From: Chloracidobacterium sp.
GTDB lineage: Bacteria; Acidobacteriota; Blastocatellia; Pyrinomonadales; Pyrinomonadaceae
Assembly: GCA_015075585.1 (NCBI GenBank)
Contig: JABTUB010000002.1
Coordinates: 124,001 to 188,000, forward strand
DNA: 64,000 nucleotides
Direction: 5' to 3'
Part shown: positions 17,210 through 26,505 of the stretch, piece after piece
How the letters are laid out: the number at the start of each line of letters is the position of its first letter
Numbering within the stretch: the stretch's first letter is position 1
Program-made: the position numbers and the translations under genes
Notes under the pieces: generated by a model
Database searches by the model: none
What the model saw: only the letters and a program-made list of their open reading frames with translations
What the model was told of the DNA's origin: nothing

Positions 17210-17611
17210 ATGAAAAGGAAAGCACTTGCGGTCATAACATCGCTTATCGTCGCTGTCGGCACGATAATGATAGTCGAGATGATCAACTCAACGATCCTGC
17301 CTATCGAAGGCAGCGTGATGGCACGCAACCCCGACACCGTCCGCGAAGCAATGACGTCGCGTCCCGATCTCGGATTTATCGTCGTGGTGATCGGCTATGT
17401 CCTGGCTGCATTCGGTGCCGGTTTCATCGTAACCAAGATGTCACGTCGCGAAGGCGGCAGTCTTCACCTGGCGATATTATGCGGTGTCATTCTGACCGCT
17501 TTGGGTATCGCGAACATCGTGCTGTTTCCCGGCCATCCGATGTGGTTCATCGCCCTGATGCTGATCTCGTTCATTCCGTCCGCCGCGGTCGGATACAGAT
17601 TTGCGAGATAG
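17210..17611 (+). CDS. Small four-helix membrane protein
   Basis: A 133-residue hydrophobic protein. The ATG at 17210 follows an excellent AAAGGAGG, so the longer upstream frame is discarded. Four likely membrane helices: about 5-25, 55-75, 85-105 and 111-129, with a conserved-looking periplasmic loop after the first. No catalytic motif is seen and I do not recognise the family. It converges on the M28 peptidase gene. Confidence 0.7.
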   Translation: MKRKALAVITSLIVAVGTIMIVEMINSTILPIEGSVMARNPDTVREAMTSRPDLGFIVVVIGYVLAAFGAGFIVTKMSRREGGSLHLAILCGVILTALGIANIVLFPGHPMWFIALMLISFIPSAAVGYRFAR

Positions 17612-17624
17612 AAAGATCAGTGAT

Positions 17625-19013
17625 CTATGGCTTTTTGCCTTCCCGCCACGTAGGCACAAAGTCGGAATTGATAAGCCAGCGTACAGGTTCGATCATCGAG
17701 TTTATCGACCGTGTCATGTGGCCGAAGTCAATCGTGCGAACCTCGTCGCTTGCCTTGTGGTAGTCAGTGTGCAGCCCAAAGCTTGACACCGTGTGGGCAA
17801 TGATGCCCTGCCGGGCAAGCGTGTAGTTATCCGAACGCTGAAAGAAATTCTCGTCCGGATGCGGATCGGCAACCAGTTTAGCCCCACGCCGCGCAAGTTC
17901 GGCACCAAGGTCGGAGCGTTCATACCCCGTAAGCCAAAGCTCATCGGGCTTCACCTTTGCATCGGGGCGGCCTATCATTTCAAATTCGAGGTTCGCAACA
18001 AGATCCTCCTTTGGAAACGGCAAATAATTGACAAAATGCGAGGCGCCGAAACCGCCCGCTTCCTCGCTGCCAAAACATACGAAATAGACGGTCCTCCTGG
18101 GCTTCTCGCCTGCCGCGATCACTCTTGCGAGTTCGAGAACTGCGACCGATCCGGAAGCATCATCGTCGGCGCCGTTAAATATCTTATCGTCGCCCGGAGC
18201 ATTATCGCGTACGCCCAGGTGGTCGAGGTGCGAGGTTATCAAGATGACCTGCGAGCGAAGTTTTGCATCCGAACCCGTGATCTTGCCGATCGCGTTCCAT
18301 GTATAGGTCGGTGCTCCGGCCGTGAATGTCGCATTCAGCGTAAGTGTGCTGCCGTCTGCAAGCTTTGCAAGTTCATCGCCCGCCTTTTTTGATACGGCCA
18401 TGAGCGTTCCAAACCGCCCAAGCTGCGCCCTGCGGCGTGCGACCTCATCCCAATTTTGGCGGATCTCGTTCGTCTCGACCATTATCACGGCGGCAGCACC
18501 GCCGCGTTGGAGATCGCGGATCGCGCCTTGAAAACTGTCGTAAGCCGCATCGGCAGGAGGGGTCAGAATGACGATCGCTCCTTTTTTAGCCGCATCGCCC
18601 GGCTTCGCGTGTTGAATGGGGCCGCTGATCTGCTTTCCAGCGATCGAAAAAACAATAAGGTCTTGACCGAGTTTGATCTTTGAGCCGGGATCGCCTTCGA
18701 TATCCAGGCCGCTTAATTGCTGCCGTGCGGGAACGGTGACGGTCTGTACGAATGTGGGCTTTCCGTCAAAGCCCGTATCGCCTGCCGCCTCAAGCCCGAA
18801 CTGCATGAATTGCGAGCCGATATACTCGGCCGCGATCCGCTCGAATGCCGTGCCGCTGCCGCGTCCCTGCATTGCGTCGCCGGCCAAAAAGTACATTGCC
18901 GCACGGACATCGCGTTCGGAGACCGTATTCGGCACCTTCTGCGCAGCAGCAGAAAATGCAGCACCGAAGGCAAATACAACAAGGAGCGACGACCTCAAAA
19001 ACACATTCTTCAT
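17625..19013 (-). CDS. Secreted M28-family zinc aminopeptidase
   Basis: A 462-residue exported peptidase. Signal peptide MKNVFLRSSLLVVFAFGAAFSAAAQ. A protease-associated-like insert at about 120-190 (GAIVILTPP; GGAAAVIMVET) precedes the M28 catalytic domain. Metal and catalytic residues are seen in SHLDHLG (His), NGADDDASGS (bridging Asp), CFGSEEAGGFGA (Glu pair) and GLHTDYHKASD (His near the end). It likely trims peptides in the periplasm or outside, consistent with the S46 and S9A peptidases in the window. Confidence 0.88.
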   Translation of the reverse strand: MKNVFLRSSLLVVFAFGAAFSAAAQKVPNTVSERDVRAAMYFLAGDAMQGRGSGTAFERIAAEYIGSQFMQFGLEAAGDTGFDGKPTFVQTVTVPARQQLSGLDIEGDPGSKIKLGQDLIVFSIAGKQISGPIQHAKPGDAAKKGAIVILTPPADAAYDSFQGAIRDLQRGGAAAVIMVETNEIRQNWDEVARRRAQLGRFGTLMAVSKKAGDELAKLADGSTLTLNATFTAGAPTYTWNAIGKITGSDAKLRSQVILITSHLDHLGVRDNAPGDDKIFNGADDDASGSVAVLELARVIAAGEKPRRTVYFVCFGSEEAGGFGASHFVNYLPFPKEDLVANLEFEMIGRPDAKVKPDELWLTGYERSDLGAELARRGAKLVADPHPDENFFQRSDNYTLARQGIIAHTVSSFGLHTDYHKASDEVRTIDFGHMTRSINSMIEPVRWLINSDFVPTWREGKKP

Positions 19014-19190
19014 ACCGAGTTAATACGCAGCGGCGGCGGTTTGGTTCTGTATTTTCGTATCGGGACAAAATGCCGACAGCGGCCGTTTCTGTTCAGGATG
19101 CTTGACGACAGTTAGTTGCCATCGAGCGCCGCGGTCGCTACAATCAAAACTGCAATTCCCAAAGAGATATTAATAGTTCAAAGGAGGGCT

Positions 19191-20591
19191 ATGCGTTTTT
19201 CTATTCTTTCATTCATTGCGGCACTCTTCGTTATTGCCGGCACGGCTTCGGTCTCAAAGGCAGGTTTCGTCTATTCGGTGGTTGACGCCGTTGAAGGCAA
19301 TCAGATCTACGGCTTTTCTGCAAATGAAACTACCGGCGAACTTACGCTTCTGGCGGGCTTTCCGGTCGCGACGGGCTTTATAGGAGGCGGCAACACAAAT
19401 TTGGAGCATATCGTTTACGATCCGGTTAACAAGTTCCTGTTTGTCGCGAACCGCGGCTCGTCAAACATATCCGTCTATTCGGTTAACACGATGACGGGGG
19501 CGATCGCTCCTGCGTCCTTTTCACCGATCGCCTCGGTTGCGAATCAACGGACGCTGAAGGTGCATCCGTCCGGATCGCCGCTGATCGTCGGCGCGGATAA
19601 CTTTGCAAGCTTTGTCATAACCGCAACATCGGCGACGCCCGCTCCCGGCAGCCCCTACACTATGCCGACAGGCGTCAGTCCTGCAGCCTCGGCAATGTCG
19701 CCCGACGGCTCTTACTATTACGCAGGCGGCAACACAGGCAACTTCTTTGCGGGAATGTCGGTCAATTCCTCGACGGGCGAACTTACGCCGATAACGGGCA
19801 GCCCGTTCGATTCGACCGCAAGCAACCCTGTGCCGGTAGATGTCGATTCGACGGGAAGGCTCTTTGTTTACGGCTCGCGCCAAGCCGCAATGCGTATCTA
19901 TACGCTCGCGTCGGGTGTACCGACAGCGGTAGCCGGAACACCGTTCACGGCCGGCGAGGTCGGCTTCGCCTCAGTGGCAAAACTGCACCCGAACGGCAAC
20001 TTCCTTATGCTTCCGAACAGGACGCGTGCCCACGTCTATTCGTACGCTGTCGGCGGTTCAGGAGCGGCTACAACCTTTAGCGTCGTCGCCGGTTCGCCTT
20101 TCGGAACGGGCGGAACAACCTCGCTTGCCGGTGTGTATAATCCCGCCGGGACATTCTTCTATGTTGCAAATGCCGGTTCGCGCAATTTGACCCGTTTTGC
20201 GGTAAATCCCTCGACGGGCGTTCTGTCGGGCCAGGTCGTACAAGCGGCAAACACCCTCGGATCGGTAGGAAGCCTTTCGGGCATCGCTTACGTTCCGGAA
20301 GGGCCAATGTCCGGCCCGGTAACGATCTCAGGCCGGATAATGCGTGCAAACGGCACAGGCGTTTCGGGAGCAAGGGTGAATATAAGCGGCCCGAACGGCT
20401 TTTCGGCAAATGCTTTGACCGGCAGTTTCGGCTATTTTACGTTCAATGGAATCCTCTCGGATCGGCAATATACGATCACGATCGTAAGTAAGCTGGCGAC
20501 GTTCGGCCCGACGCTGATCACGCCGAGCGGCGATGTAACAGGCCTTGAGATATTCGAGGTGCCGACGTTCTCACCGCGGCTCTCCCGTTAG
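19191..20591 (+). CDS. Secreted beta-propeller protein with carboxypeptidase-regulatory-like domain
   Basis: 466 residues from the ATG at 19191, which follows AAAGGAGGG; the frame runs further upstream but without support. Signal peptide MRFSILSFIAALFVIAGTASVSKA. A seven-bladed lactonase/YncE-like propeller fills about 25-395 with repeated S-x-x-T-G-E-L-T-P-x-x-G-S-P-F strands (three clear copies) and F-x-Y-V/A-x-N. A C-terminal CarboxypepD_reg-type beta-sandwich (ISGRIMRANGTGVSGARVNI) ends the protein. Enzyme activity is unproven; a binding or adhesion role is equally possible. Confidence 0.75.
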   Translation: MRFSILSFIAALFVIAGTASVSKAGFVYSVVDAVEGNQIYGFSANETTGELTLLAGFPVATGFIGGGNTNLEHIVYDPVNKFLFVANRGSSNISVYSVNTMTGAIAPASFSPIASVANQRTLKVHPSGSPLIVGADNFASFVITATSATPAPGSPYTMPTGVSPAASAMSPDGSYYYAGGNTGNFFAGMSVNSSTGELTPITGSPFDSTASNPVPVDVDSTGRLFVYGSRQAAMRIYTLASGVPTAVAGTPFTAGEVGFASVAKLHPNGNFLMLPNRTRAHVYSYAVGGSGAATTFSVVAGSPFGTGGTTSLAGVYNPAGTFFYVANAGSRNLTRFAVNPSTGVLSGQVVQAANTLGSVGSLSGIAYVPEGPMSGPVTISGRIMRANGTGVSGARVNISGPNGFSANALTGSFGYFTFNGILSDRQYTITIVSKLATFGPTLITPSGDVTGLEIFEVPTFSPRLSR

Positions 20592-20603
20592 ATTGCTATT
20601 CAA

Positions 20604-20652
20604 TTGAAAAACAGTGTCGCAGAGCGTTCTGCGGCACTGTTTTCTTTCTTAG
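20604..20652. terminator. Intrinsic terminator between convergent genes
   Basis: ACAGTGTCGCAGA and TCTGCGGCACTGT (about 20612-20641, one G-T wobble) form a stem, followed by TTTTCTTTCTT. It ends the propeller gene. The A-rich other side may also serve deoB. Confidence 0.75.
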
Positions 20653-20668
20653 ATCAGAACGATCGAAT

Positions 20669-21847
20669 TCAGAATGCGACCTCATTCAAGAATGAGTTTC
20701 CGTCATCGATCTTAAGAGCAAAGTTCTCTGCTATTGTTTGCCCGATATCCGATAGTGAGCCGCGCGTGCCAAGATCGACGCCGTGCTTTGCCGACTTTCC
20801 GTAAACGAGCAGCGGAACATATTCGCGCGTATGATCCGAGCCTCGATAGGTTGGGTCATTTCCGTGATCGGCTGTCAATATCAGCAGATCATCTTCACGA
20901 AGTGCATTGAATATCTCCGGCAGCCGAGTGTCGAAATGTTCAAGGGCCTGCGCATACCCTTCGACATCACGGCGGTGGCCGTAGAGCATATCGAAATCAA
21001 CCAGATTGCTGAAGATCAGCCCGCTCGAATCAGCATTGAGTGCATTTATCGTCTGATCGATGGCCTGCTCGTTATTCTTTGCCGTCAGATCCTCAGTTAC
21101 GCCCAAATTATCATAGATCGATGCGATCTTTCCGATGCAGACGACATCGAGGCCGGCATCTTTAAGTTTTGGCAGAAGGTTGCCGTCCGGCGGCGGAACG
21201 GCGTAATCGTGGCGATTCTCCGTACGTTTGAAATCCGAGGCGTTGCTGCCGAGGAACGGCCGTGCGATCACGCGTGCCACTTCGTCATCGCCGGTGAGTA
21301 TGCCACGCGCCACCTCGCATATCTCATAAAGGCGATCGACGGGTATTACCTCCTCGTGCGCCGCGATCTGGAACACACTGTCGGCCGATGTGTAAACGAT
21401 AGGCTTGCCCGTGCGGACGTGCTCTTCGCCAAGCTCTTTGATGATCTCAGTTCCGCTGGCAGGTATATTGCCGAGAATGCCCGGCACGTGTGCTTTGGTG
21501 ACGAAAGCGTCGATGATCCGCTCGGGAAAGCCGTCCGGGTATTTAGGGAAGCCCTGCTTCAGGACGATGCCTGCCATCTCCCAATGCCCCGTCGTGGTAT
21601 CTTTGCCGTCAGACTTTAGCGTGCATTTTCCAAAGCATCCGATCGGATCGCTGCTCGGAGCAACGCCGTCAAGCGGTGTGATGTTTCCCAGCCCGAGGCT
21701 CCGCAAATTGGGGACGTTCACTCTGCGTGACGCAAAAATATGCCCGAGCGTGTGCGAACCTGCATCGCCCCAGTCTGCCGCATCAGGCATCTCGCCGATG
21801 CCGGCACTATCCAAAACCACCAAACAAACACGGTTGAATTTGCTCAT
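20669..21847 (-). CDS. deoB: Phosphopentomutase
   Basis: A 392-residue alkaline-phosphatase-superfamily mutase interconverting (deoxy)ribose-1-phosphate and -5-phosphate. Metal-binding motifs: VVLDSAGIGEMPDA at the N-terminus, ADHGNDPTYRGSDHTREYVP near 330-350. The residue equivalent to the phosphorylated Thr lies in KDTTTGHWE. It supplies deoxyribose-5-phosphate, the substrate of deoC at 3769, but is 17 kb away and not in the same operon. Confidence 0.95.
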   Translation of the reverse strand: MSKFNRVCLVVLDSAGIGEMPDAADWGDAGSHTLGHIFASRRVNVPNLRSLGLGNITPLDGVAPSSDPIGCFGKCTLKSDGKDTTTGHWEMAGIVLKQGFPKYPDGFPERIIDAFVTKAHVPGILGNIPASGTEIIKELGEEHVRTGKPIVYTSADSVFQIAAHEEVIPVDRLYEICEVARGILTGDDEVARVIARPFLGSNASDFKRTENRHDYAVPPPDGNLLPKLKDAGLDVVCIGKIASIYDNLGVTEDLTAKNNEQAIDQTINALNADSSGLIFSNLVDFDMLYGHRRDVEGYAQALEHFDTRLPEIFNALREDDLLILTADHGNDPTYRGSDHTREYVPLLVYGKSAKHGVDLGTRGSLSDIGQTIAENFALKIDDGNSFLNEVAF

Positions 21848-21871
21848 AGAATGATTTTGCCACGAATACGG

Positions 21872-22975
21872 TCAATTTGCAGGTGCGGTGTAGCCATCGC
21901 GAGCGCGTACGGTCGTACCTTTTGGCAGGCCGACAGTCTCGACGCGTATCTTGCGATACGTTCCGTCGCGAGCATCGTTCGTCGGAGTGTAACTGAGTGT
22001 ATATTTCGTACCAAGTTCGGCCGCAATGCTCCGGAACGAACTTCTGGCGTCTGAAATATCGGCCACCGGAAAGACCTTTCCGCCCGACATCTTCGCTAGT
22101 TCGTCAAGTTCGCTGTCTGCCGTTTCGTAAAGGCGTTTGCTGACAGCGAGGCGTTCAAAGTCGCCAAGCTCGCAAAAATCAGATACTTTCTCTGTCTTGC
22201 CTTTCGGGTCTATCGAGAGGTAATAACGCCTGATCTGCGCGGCCGAAAAGCGTATCGAACTTTCACAATCACCCAGCAGCTGCGATTCAAAGAACTCTTT
22301 CGTATCGACCTTTATGAAGTATGTAACCGCTCCGGCCTCGCCGATAGCTTCCTTAGCCGCCGCGAAATCAGCCGCACTCGCCGAATCAACACCGTCGGTC
22401 ACCGCGACCAACGCCCTGCGACCGCGAAATTCCTCGGCCGGCTTTGTTTTAAAGATCACCGCTGCAGCCTGCTCAATGGAATCGTAGAAAGGCGTTCCGT
22501 TGCTTACATTCATCCTGTTCAATGCCGCATAAAGCGCCGCGCGGTCAGTAGTAAGCTCCGTCAGCACTTCGCTCACCGAAATGCCCGAGCGCCCGTCGCT
22601 CTGTTTTGTATAAGCGGCGACGGCAACGCGGTCGCCGGGCCTGAGACCGGCAATAAAATCGCGTGCCGCACGTTGTATTAGCTGCAGATCGTTTCGCGTC
22701 GAACCTGATGTATCGAGCAGCAAGGCCACCTCAAAAGGAGCCGCGACGGCAGAGAACGCCTCGACCGACTGCTTCTTGCCATCCTCGAAAACAACGAAAT
22801 TCGCGGCCTTTAATGATGATGCAAAGGCTCCGTTCGGCAATGTTACAGCCACGGGAACATCAACAAGCTGCGTATCGACACGCACGACCTCATCATTGCC
22901 GCTGCTCTGAGCAAAAGCGGCACCGGCGGCACTTAAGAAGATCGTCAACGCGAGTACTCTGTAGATCGAACGCAT
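21872..22975 (-). CDS. Secreted VWFA-related acidobacterial-type protein
   Basis: 367 residues if started at the ATG of MRSIYRVLALTIFLSAAGAAFAQ, a clean signal peptide; an in-frame ATG 36 bp upstream is possible and neither has a good Shine-Dalgarno. After a short beta-rich domain (VDVPVAVTLPNGAFA) a von Willebrand A domain begins near 88 with the MIDAS LLLDTSGSTRNDL (D-x-S-x-S) and later TDGVDSASAAD. It ends in a strand-rich tail (YTLSYTPTNDARDGTYRKI). This architecture is characteristic of the VWFA-related family abundant in acidobacteria. Function is unknown, probably extracellular adhesion or complex assembly. Confidence 0.8.
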   Translation of the reverse strand: MRSIYRVLALTIFLSAAGAAFAQSSGNDEVVRVDTQLVDVPVAVTLPNGAFASSLKAANFVVFEDGKKQSVEAFSAVAAPFEVALLLDTSGSTRNDLQLIQRAARDFIAGLRPGDRVAVAAYTKQSDGRSGISVSEVLTELTTDRAALYAALNRMNVSNGTPFYDSIEQAAAVIFKTKPAEEFRGRRALVAVTDGVDSASAADFAAAKEAIGEAGAVTYFIKVDTKEFFESQLLGDCESSIRFSAAQIRRYYLSIDPKGKTEKVSDFCELGDFERLAVSKRLYETADSELDELAKMSGGKVFPVADISDARSSFRSIAAELGTKYTLSYTPTNDARDGTYRKIRVETVGLPKGTTVRARDGYTAPAN

Positions 22976-23186
22976 GTCACTGACCGTATGGACCGAGGAT
23001 ATATCATTCATTCTAACAGCAACGATCCGCCGGTGCGCCGAAAATCTGCTTGAATTTGGTTTCTCCGACGAAAATTGTGATAATATTCAACCAACTAGCC
23101 AATAGTTTCTGGGTTGTCAAGCCTTTCGGGGTTTAGCAGTTCATTCAGATCGTAATTTTGAATCTCGCGATTTTTAGGAGAAAAAA

Positions 23187-25007
23187 ATGAGAAACTTTGC
23201 ATTAGCGTTGATCGTGGCTCTGGCAGGCGGTGCGATCTATATCGCTTCGGATATCGGCCCGTCAACCTCCGCGAAGAACACGGACGGGAGAGCGGTTCGA
23301 CAGACACGTCCCTCTTCGGTCTTGTTCAATGATGACTTTACTTACACGGGCCTTCTTTCTGCAAACGGATGGACCGCTCACAGCGGTTCAGGCACGAATG
23401 CTTTGACCGCGGCGCCTCCGGGATTGACATATACCGGCTATCCCGGATCGGGTATCGGCAATGCCGTCAGCCTCACCACAAGCGGCGAGGACGATCATCA
23501 CACTTTCACAGTCCAGGAGAGCGGTTCGGTCTATGCGGGCGTCATGGTTAACCTTTCCGACGCGGCGCTGGACCCAAGTAATGGGGATTACTTCTTCCAC
23601 CTCGGCCCTGATCCTATCGGTTCGACATTCCGTGCAAAGGTATTTGCAAAAAAAGGAACTAATGGCAAGATCGCATTCGGTATATCAAAGGGATCCAATA
23701 ACACCACAACTCCTCCGGGAATCGGATTCACTGATTATGTTTATGATCTGAATACAACGCACCTTCTTGTTGCCAAATATACCATCATTGACGGTGCGTC
23801 AAATGATACTGCGGAGCTATTGGTCGATCCGAACCTAAGCGGAGCAGAACCGGCCGCATCGGCAACCGCTCTCGACAACACGACGTTTCCGGATATAAAT
23901 CCCGGGGCAGTTGCACTTCGCCAGGGGCAGTCCGCCAATGCCGCAACACTCAAGGCTGACGGCATCCGCGTTACTACGTCTTGGGGTGATCTTGCGGGAA
24001 CTGCGCCGCAGCCTAAGGCGGTCATCGACTTCAACGGCGACGGTAAAACCGACTTTGCGGTCGTTCGCGGCACAGACATGCCACTCAGCGGCTTTACCGG
24101 GCAAGAGGTTCGCAGACGACCCGGACAGCACAGGGCGGCGGCTCCGCAGGCTCCGGCTATCTTCTGGTACACGAGCATCAACGGCTCGGGCGATACCAGC
24201 GTACAAAAGTTCGGCGACTCCGCTGCTGATCAGATAACGCCGGCCGACTTTGACGGCGACGGCAAAACTGATCTTGCGGTCTGGCGCGAGGCGCCGGCCA
24301 CTCAAGCGGCGTTCTATATCCTGCGAAGCTCGGACGGCACCGTTGATACGCAGGTCTTTGGCCAGGACGGCGATGATCCCGCTGTCGTCGGGGATTACGA
24401 CGGTGACGGCAAGGCTGATCCGGCCGTCTATCGCTGCCCTGAGGCCACGCCGGGCCAATGCTACTTCTTCTACCGCGGAAGCGACAATAATCCCGCCGGC
24501 AATATCACATACGTCCCTTGGGGATTTGGCGCGATCGGCGATTTCTATCCGAGCATCGGCGACTTCGACGGCGACGGCAAATACGACTTTTGTATTCAAC
24601 GCGAAGACCCGAGCACTCCGGGACAGGCACAGTTCGTTCTCTTAAAGACAACGGGCGGAGTTGACTACATTAACTGGGGTCTAACGACGGATTTCATAAT
24701 TCCCGGAGATTTTGACGGCGACGGTATGGCTGACTTATGCGTCCGCCGTTCTTCAGGCGGGCTTCAGACCTACTATATCCTGACCCGAGCGGGAGCGATG
24801 AGCCAGGTGCAATGGGGCCTGGTTGGCGACATCTCCGTACCCGGCGATTATGATGGCGACGGTAAAACCGATATAGCCGCATGGCGACAAAATGCCGATC
24901 CGACGCAGAATTACTTCTACGTTCAAAAGTCAACTAACGGAGCGTTAATGATGACGGAGTGGGGACAGCAGTTCGATTACCCCATTGCAGGTTGGGCAGT
25001 TCATTAA
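23187..25007 (+). CDS. Secreted FG-GAP/VCBS repeat protein
   Basis: A 606-residue exported protein. Shine-Dalgarno TTAGGAG precedes the ATG; the signal sequence is MRNFALALIVALAGGAIYIA. Residues ~45-270 form a lectin-like beta domain without recognisable active site. Residues ~278-600 hold six or seven repeats with D-F/Y-D-G-D-G-K-x-D-x-x-V-x-R, calcium-binding loops predicted to make a beta-propeller. The repeats match those of the dehydrogenase at 13423 (same D-G-K-x-D-I-x-x-x-R spacing). A bidirectional terminator follows. Likely a surface or extracellular binding protein. Confidence 0.75.
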   Translation: MRNFALALIVALAGGAIYIASDIGPSTSAKNTDGRAVRQTRPSSVLFNDDFTYTGLLSANGWTAHSGSGTNALTAAPPGLTYTGYPGSGIGNAVSLTTSGEDDHHTFTVQESGSVYAGVMVNLSDAALDPSNGDYFFHLGPDPIGSTFRAKVFAKKGTNGKIAFGISKGSNNTTTPPGIGFTDYVYDLNTTHLLVAKYTIIDGASNDTAELLVDPNLSGAEPAASATALDNTTFPDINPGAVALRQGQSANAATLKADGIRVTTSWGDLAGTAPQPKAVIDFNGDGKTDFAVVRGTDMPLSGFTGQEVRRRPGQHRAAAPQAPAIFWYTSINGSGDTSVQKFGDSAADQITPADFDGDGKTDLAVWREAPATQAAFYILRSSDGTVDTQVFGQDGDDPAVVGDYDGDGKADPAVYRCPEATPGQCYFFYRGSDNNPAGNITYVPWGFGAIGDFYPSIGDFDGDGKYDFCIQREDPSTPGQAQFVLLKTTGGVDYINWGLTTDFIIPGDFDGDGMADLCVRRSSGGLQTYYILTRAGAMSQVQWGLVGDISVPGDYDGDGKTDIAAWRQNADPTQNYFYVQKSTNGALMMTEWGQQFDYPIAGWAVH

Positions 25008-25032
25008 GCTTATTTTGCGATCGGCCAATAGG

Positions 25033-25064
25033 AAGGCCCGAACGGTTCGAACCGTTCGGGCCTT
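25033..25064. terminator. Perfect 32-bp palindromic bidirectional terminator
   Basis: A perfect palindrome spans 25033-25064 with AA at one edge and TT at the other. It lies between the convergent FG-GAP gene and trxA, so it probably terminates both. Confidence 0.75.
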
Positions 25065-25084
25065 TACTTGTGAATATGCTTCCG

Positions 25085-25411
25085 TCAGATATATTTCTCG
25101 ATCACTTTTGCGATCGATTCGCGTGTAACCGCACCGACGATCCTTTCCTGCTCCTGGCCGCCCTTGAACAGGATAAGCGTCGGGATGCCGCGAATGCCGT
25201 ACTGCTGAGGCACATTCATATTCTCATCAACGTTCATCTTATAAACGCCCGCCTTTCCGTCGTATTGTTCGGCAATAGCCTCGACCGACGGTGCGATCAT
25301 CCTGCAAGGGCCACACCACTCAGCCCAAAAATCGACAAGAACGGGCTTGTCCGAATTCAAAACCTCGGCCTGAAATGCCGCGTCAGTTACTCCTTTTGCA
25401 AATGCTCCCAT
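25085..25411 (-). CDS. trxA: Thioredoxin
   Basis: A 108-residue thioredoxin with the intact WCGPC active site and the cis-Pro loop GIRGIPTLILF. The ATG at 25411 follows AGGAG at a good distance; a longer frame from 25459 has no support. It is the last gene of the operon beginning with rrf2, 68 nt after the reductase gene. It reduces protein disulfides in the cytoplasm. Confidence 0.95.
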   Translation of the reverse strand: MGAFAKGVTDAAFQAEVLNSDKPVLVDFWAEWCGPCRMIAPSVEAIAEQYDGKAGVYKMNVDENMNVPQQYGIRGIPTLILFKGGQEQERIVGAVTRESIAKVIEKYI

Positions 25412-25479
25412 TGAAAGTTCTCCTTTTCCTATTAAGTGTATGATTTTACCTAAACTCAACGGCGGTTGGCTATCCGCCG

Positions 25480-26490
25480 CTAACGAACCAGTACTATTTT
25501 GCCGAAATGCTCACCCGACCTCATATATTTCAGCGCCGCCCGAGCATCATCGAACGGGAACTCTCTGTCGATCACCGGCCGTATTTCGTGCTTGCCGAAG
25601 AATGCAAGCATATCGGCCAGCATCGCCCTAGATCCTACAAAAATACCCTGCAGCCGCTGAACTTTCATAAAGGAACGGACAGGATCGAATGAGCCTTTGC
25701 CTGCGAGGACGCCGATCATTGCAATGTGCCCGCCGATGCGCGCCGCATTTACCGAACGTTCGAGCGTCCCTGCCCCGCCGACCTCGATCACATGATCTAC
25801 GCCGCGTTTGTCCGTAAGATCGAGTACCGCAGCATCCCAATCAGGCCGCTCGCGGTAATTGATCACCTCATCTGCCCCGAGTTCCTTCAGTTTTCTAAGC
25901 TTTTCATCGCTACCCGAGGTCGCAATGACCTTTGCTCCCACGGCCTTTGCTATCTGCACTGCAAAAACCGAAACACCGCCGGTTCCAAGGGTCAGCACGG
26001 TTTCGCCTCGCTCCAGCCTGCCGGAAACCATAAGTGCATTCCATGCTGTAACGGCTGCACACGGAAGCGTCGCCGCCTCCTCCGGCGACAAGTATCTCGG
26101 TACTTCGACAACGCCTTGCTGATCAAAGACAGCAAATTCGCGGAGAACGCCGTCCCATGCAGGCCCGCCGCCGAGCGCCGAACGCACCTTTTCGAGATCG
26201 GCCTCGCCGTCAAGCCATCTCTGTGCAAATATCGGCATCACCCGCTGCCCGACACGCCATTTTGATACATTCTTTCCGACGGCGACGATCTCGCCCGCAG
26301 CGTCAGAAAGCGGTGTCGCCGGCAGCCGCATACGCGGATTATAACTCCCTTCAACGACCATCAGATCGCGGTAATTCAAAGACCACGCGTCAAACCGTAC
26401 AACAACATCCTCATCACCCGCGGTCGGCACTTCACGCTCGACAAGCATCAGGTTGTCTATTCCAAATTGATCGATCTGAAATGCCTTCAT
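25480..26490 (-). CDS. Zinc-independent alcohol dehydrogenase / quinone oxidoreductase
   Basis: A 336-residue MDR-superfamily protein. It has a GroES-like N-terminal half (NYRDLMVVEGSYNP, PLSDAAGEIVAVG) and a Rossmann half with LGTGGVSVFAVQIAKAVGAKVIAT. The catalytic and structural zinc cysteines of true alcohol dehydrogenases are missing, so NAD(P)H-dependent quinone or enone reduction is more likely. It is 15 nt downstream of the thioredoxin-like gene in the rrf2 operon, fitting a response to reactive electrophiles. Confidence 0.85.
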   Translation of the reverse strand: MKAFQIDQFGIDNLMLVEREVPTAGDEDVVVRFDAWSLNYRDLMVVEGSYNPRMRLPATPLSDAAGEIVAVGKNVSKWRVGQRVMPIFAQRWLDGEADLEKVRSALGGGPAWDGVLREFAVFDQQGVVEVPRYLSPEEAATLPCAAVTAWNALMVSGRLERGETVLTLGTGGVSVFAVQIAKAVGAKVIATSGSDEKLRKLKELGADEVINYRERPDWDAAVLDLTDKRGVDHVIEVGGAGTLERSVNAARIGGHIAMIGVLAGKGSFDPVRSFMKVQRLQGIFVGSRAMLADMLAFFGKHEIRPVIDREFPFDDARAALKYMRSGEHFGKIVLVR

Positions 26491-26505
26491 TATCGCCGCG
26501 AAATA

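Noticed and set aside
23835-24599. 254-residue minus-strand open frame inside the FG-GAP gene
   Set aside because: A shadow of the periodic D-G-D-G repeat codons on the other strand; no signals of its own.
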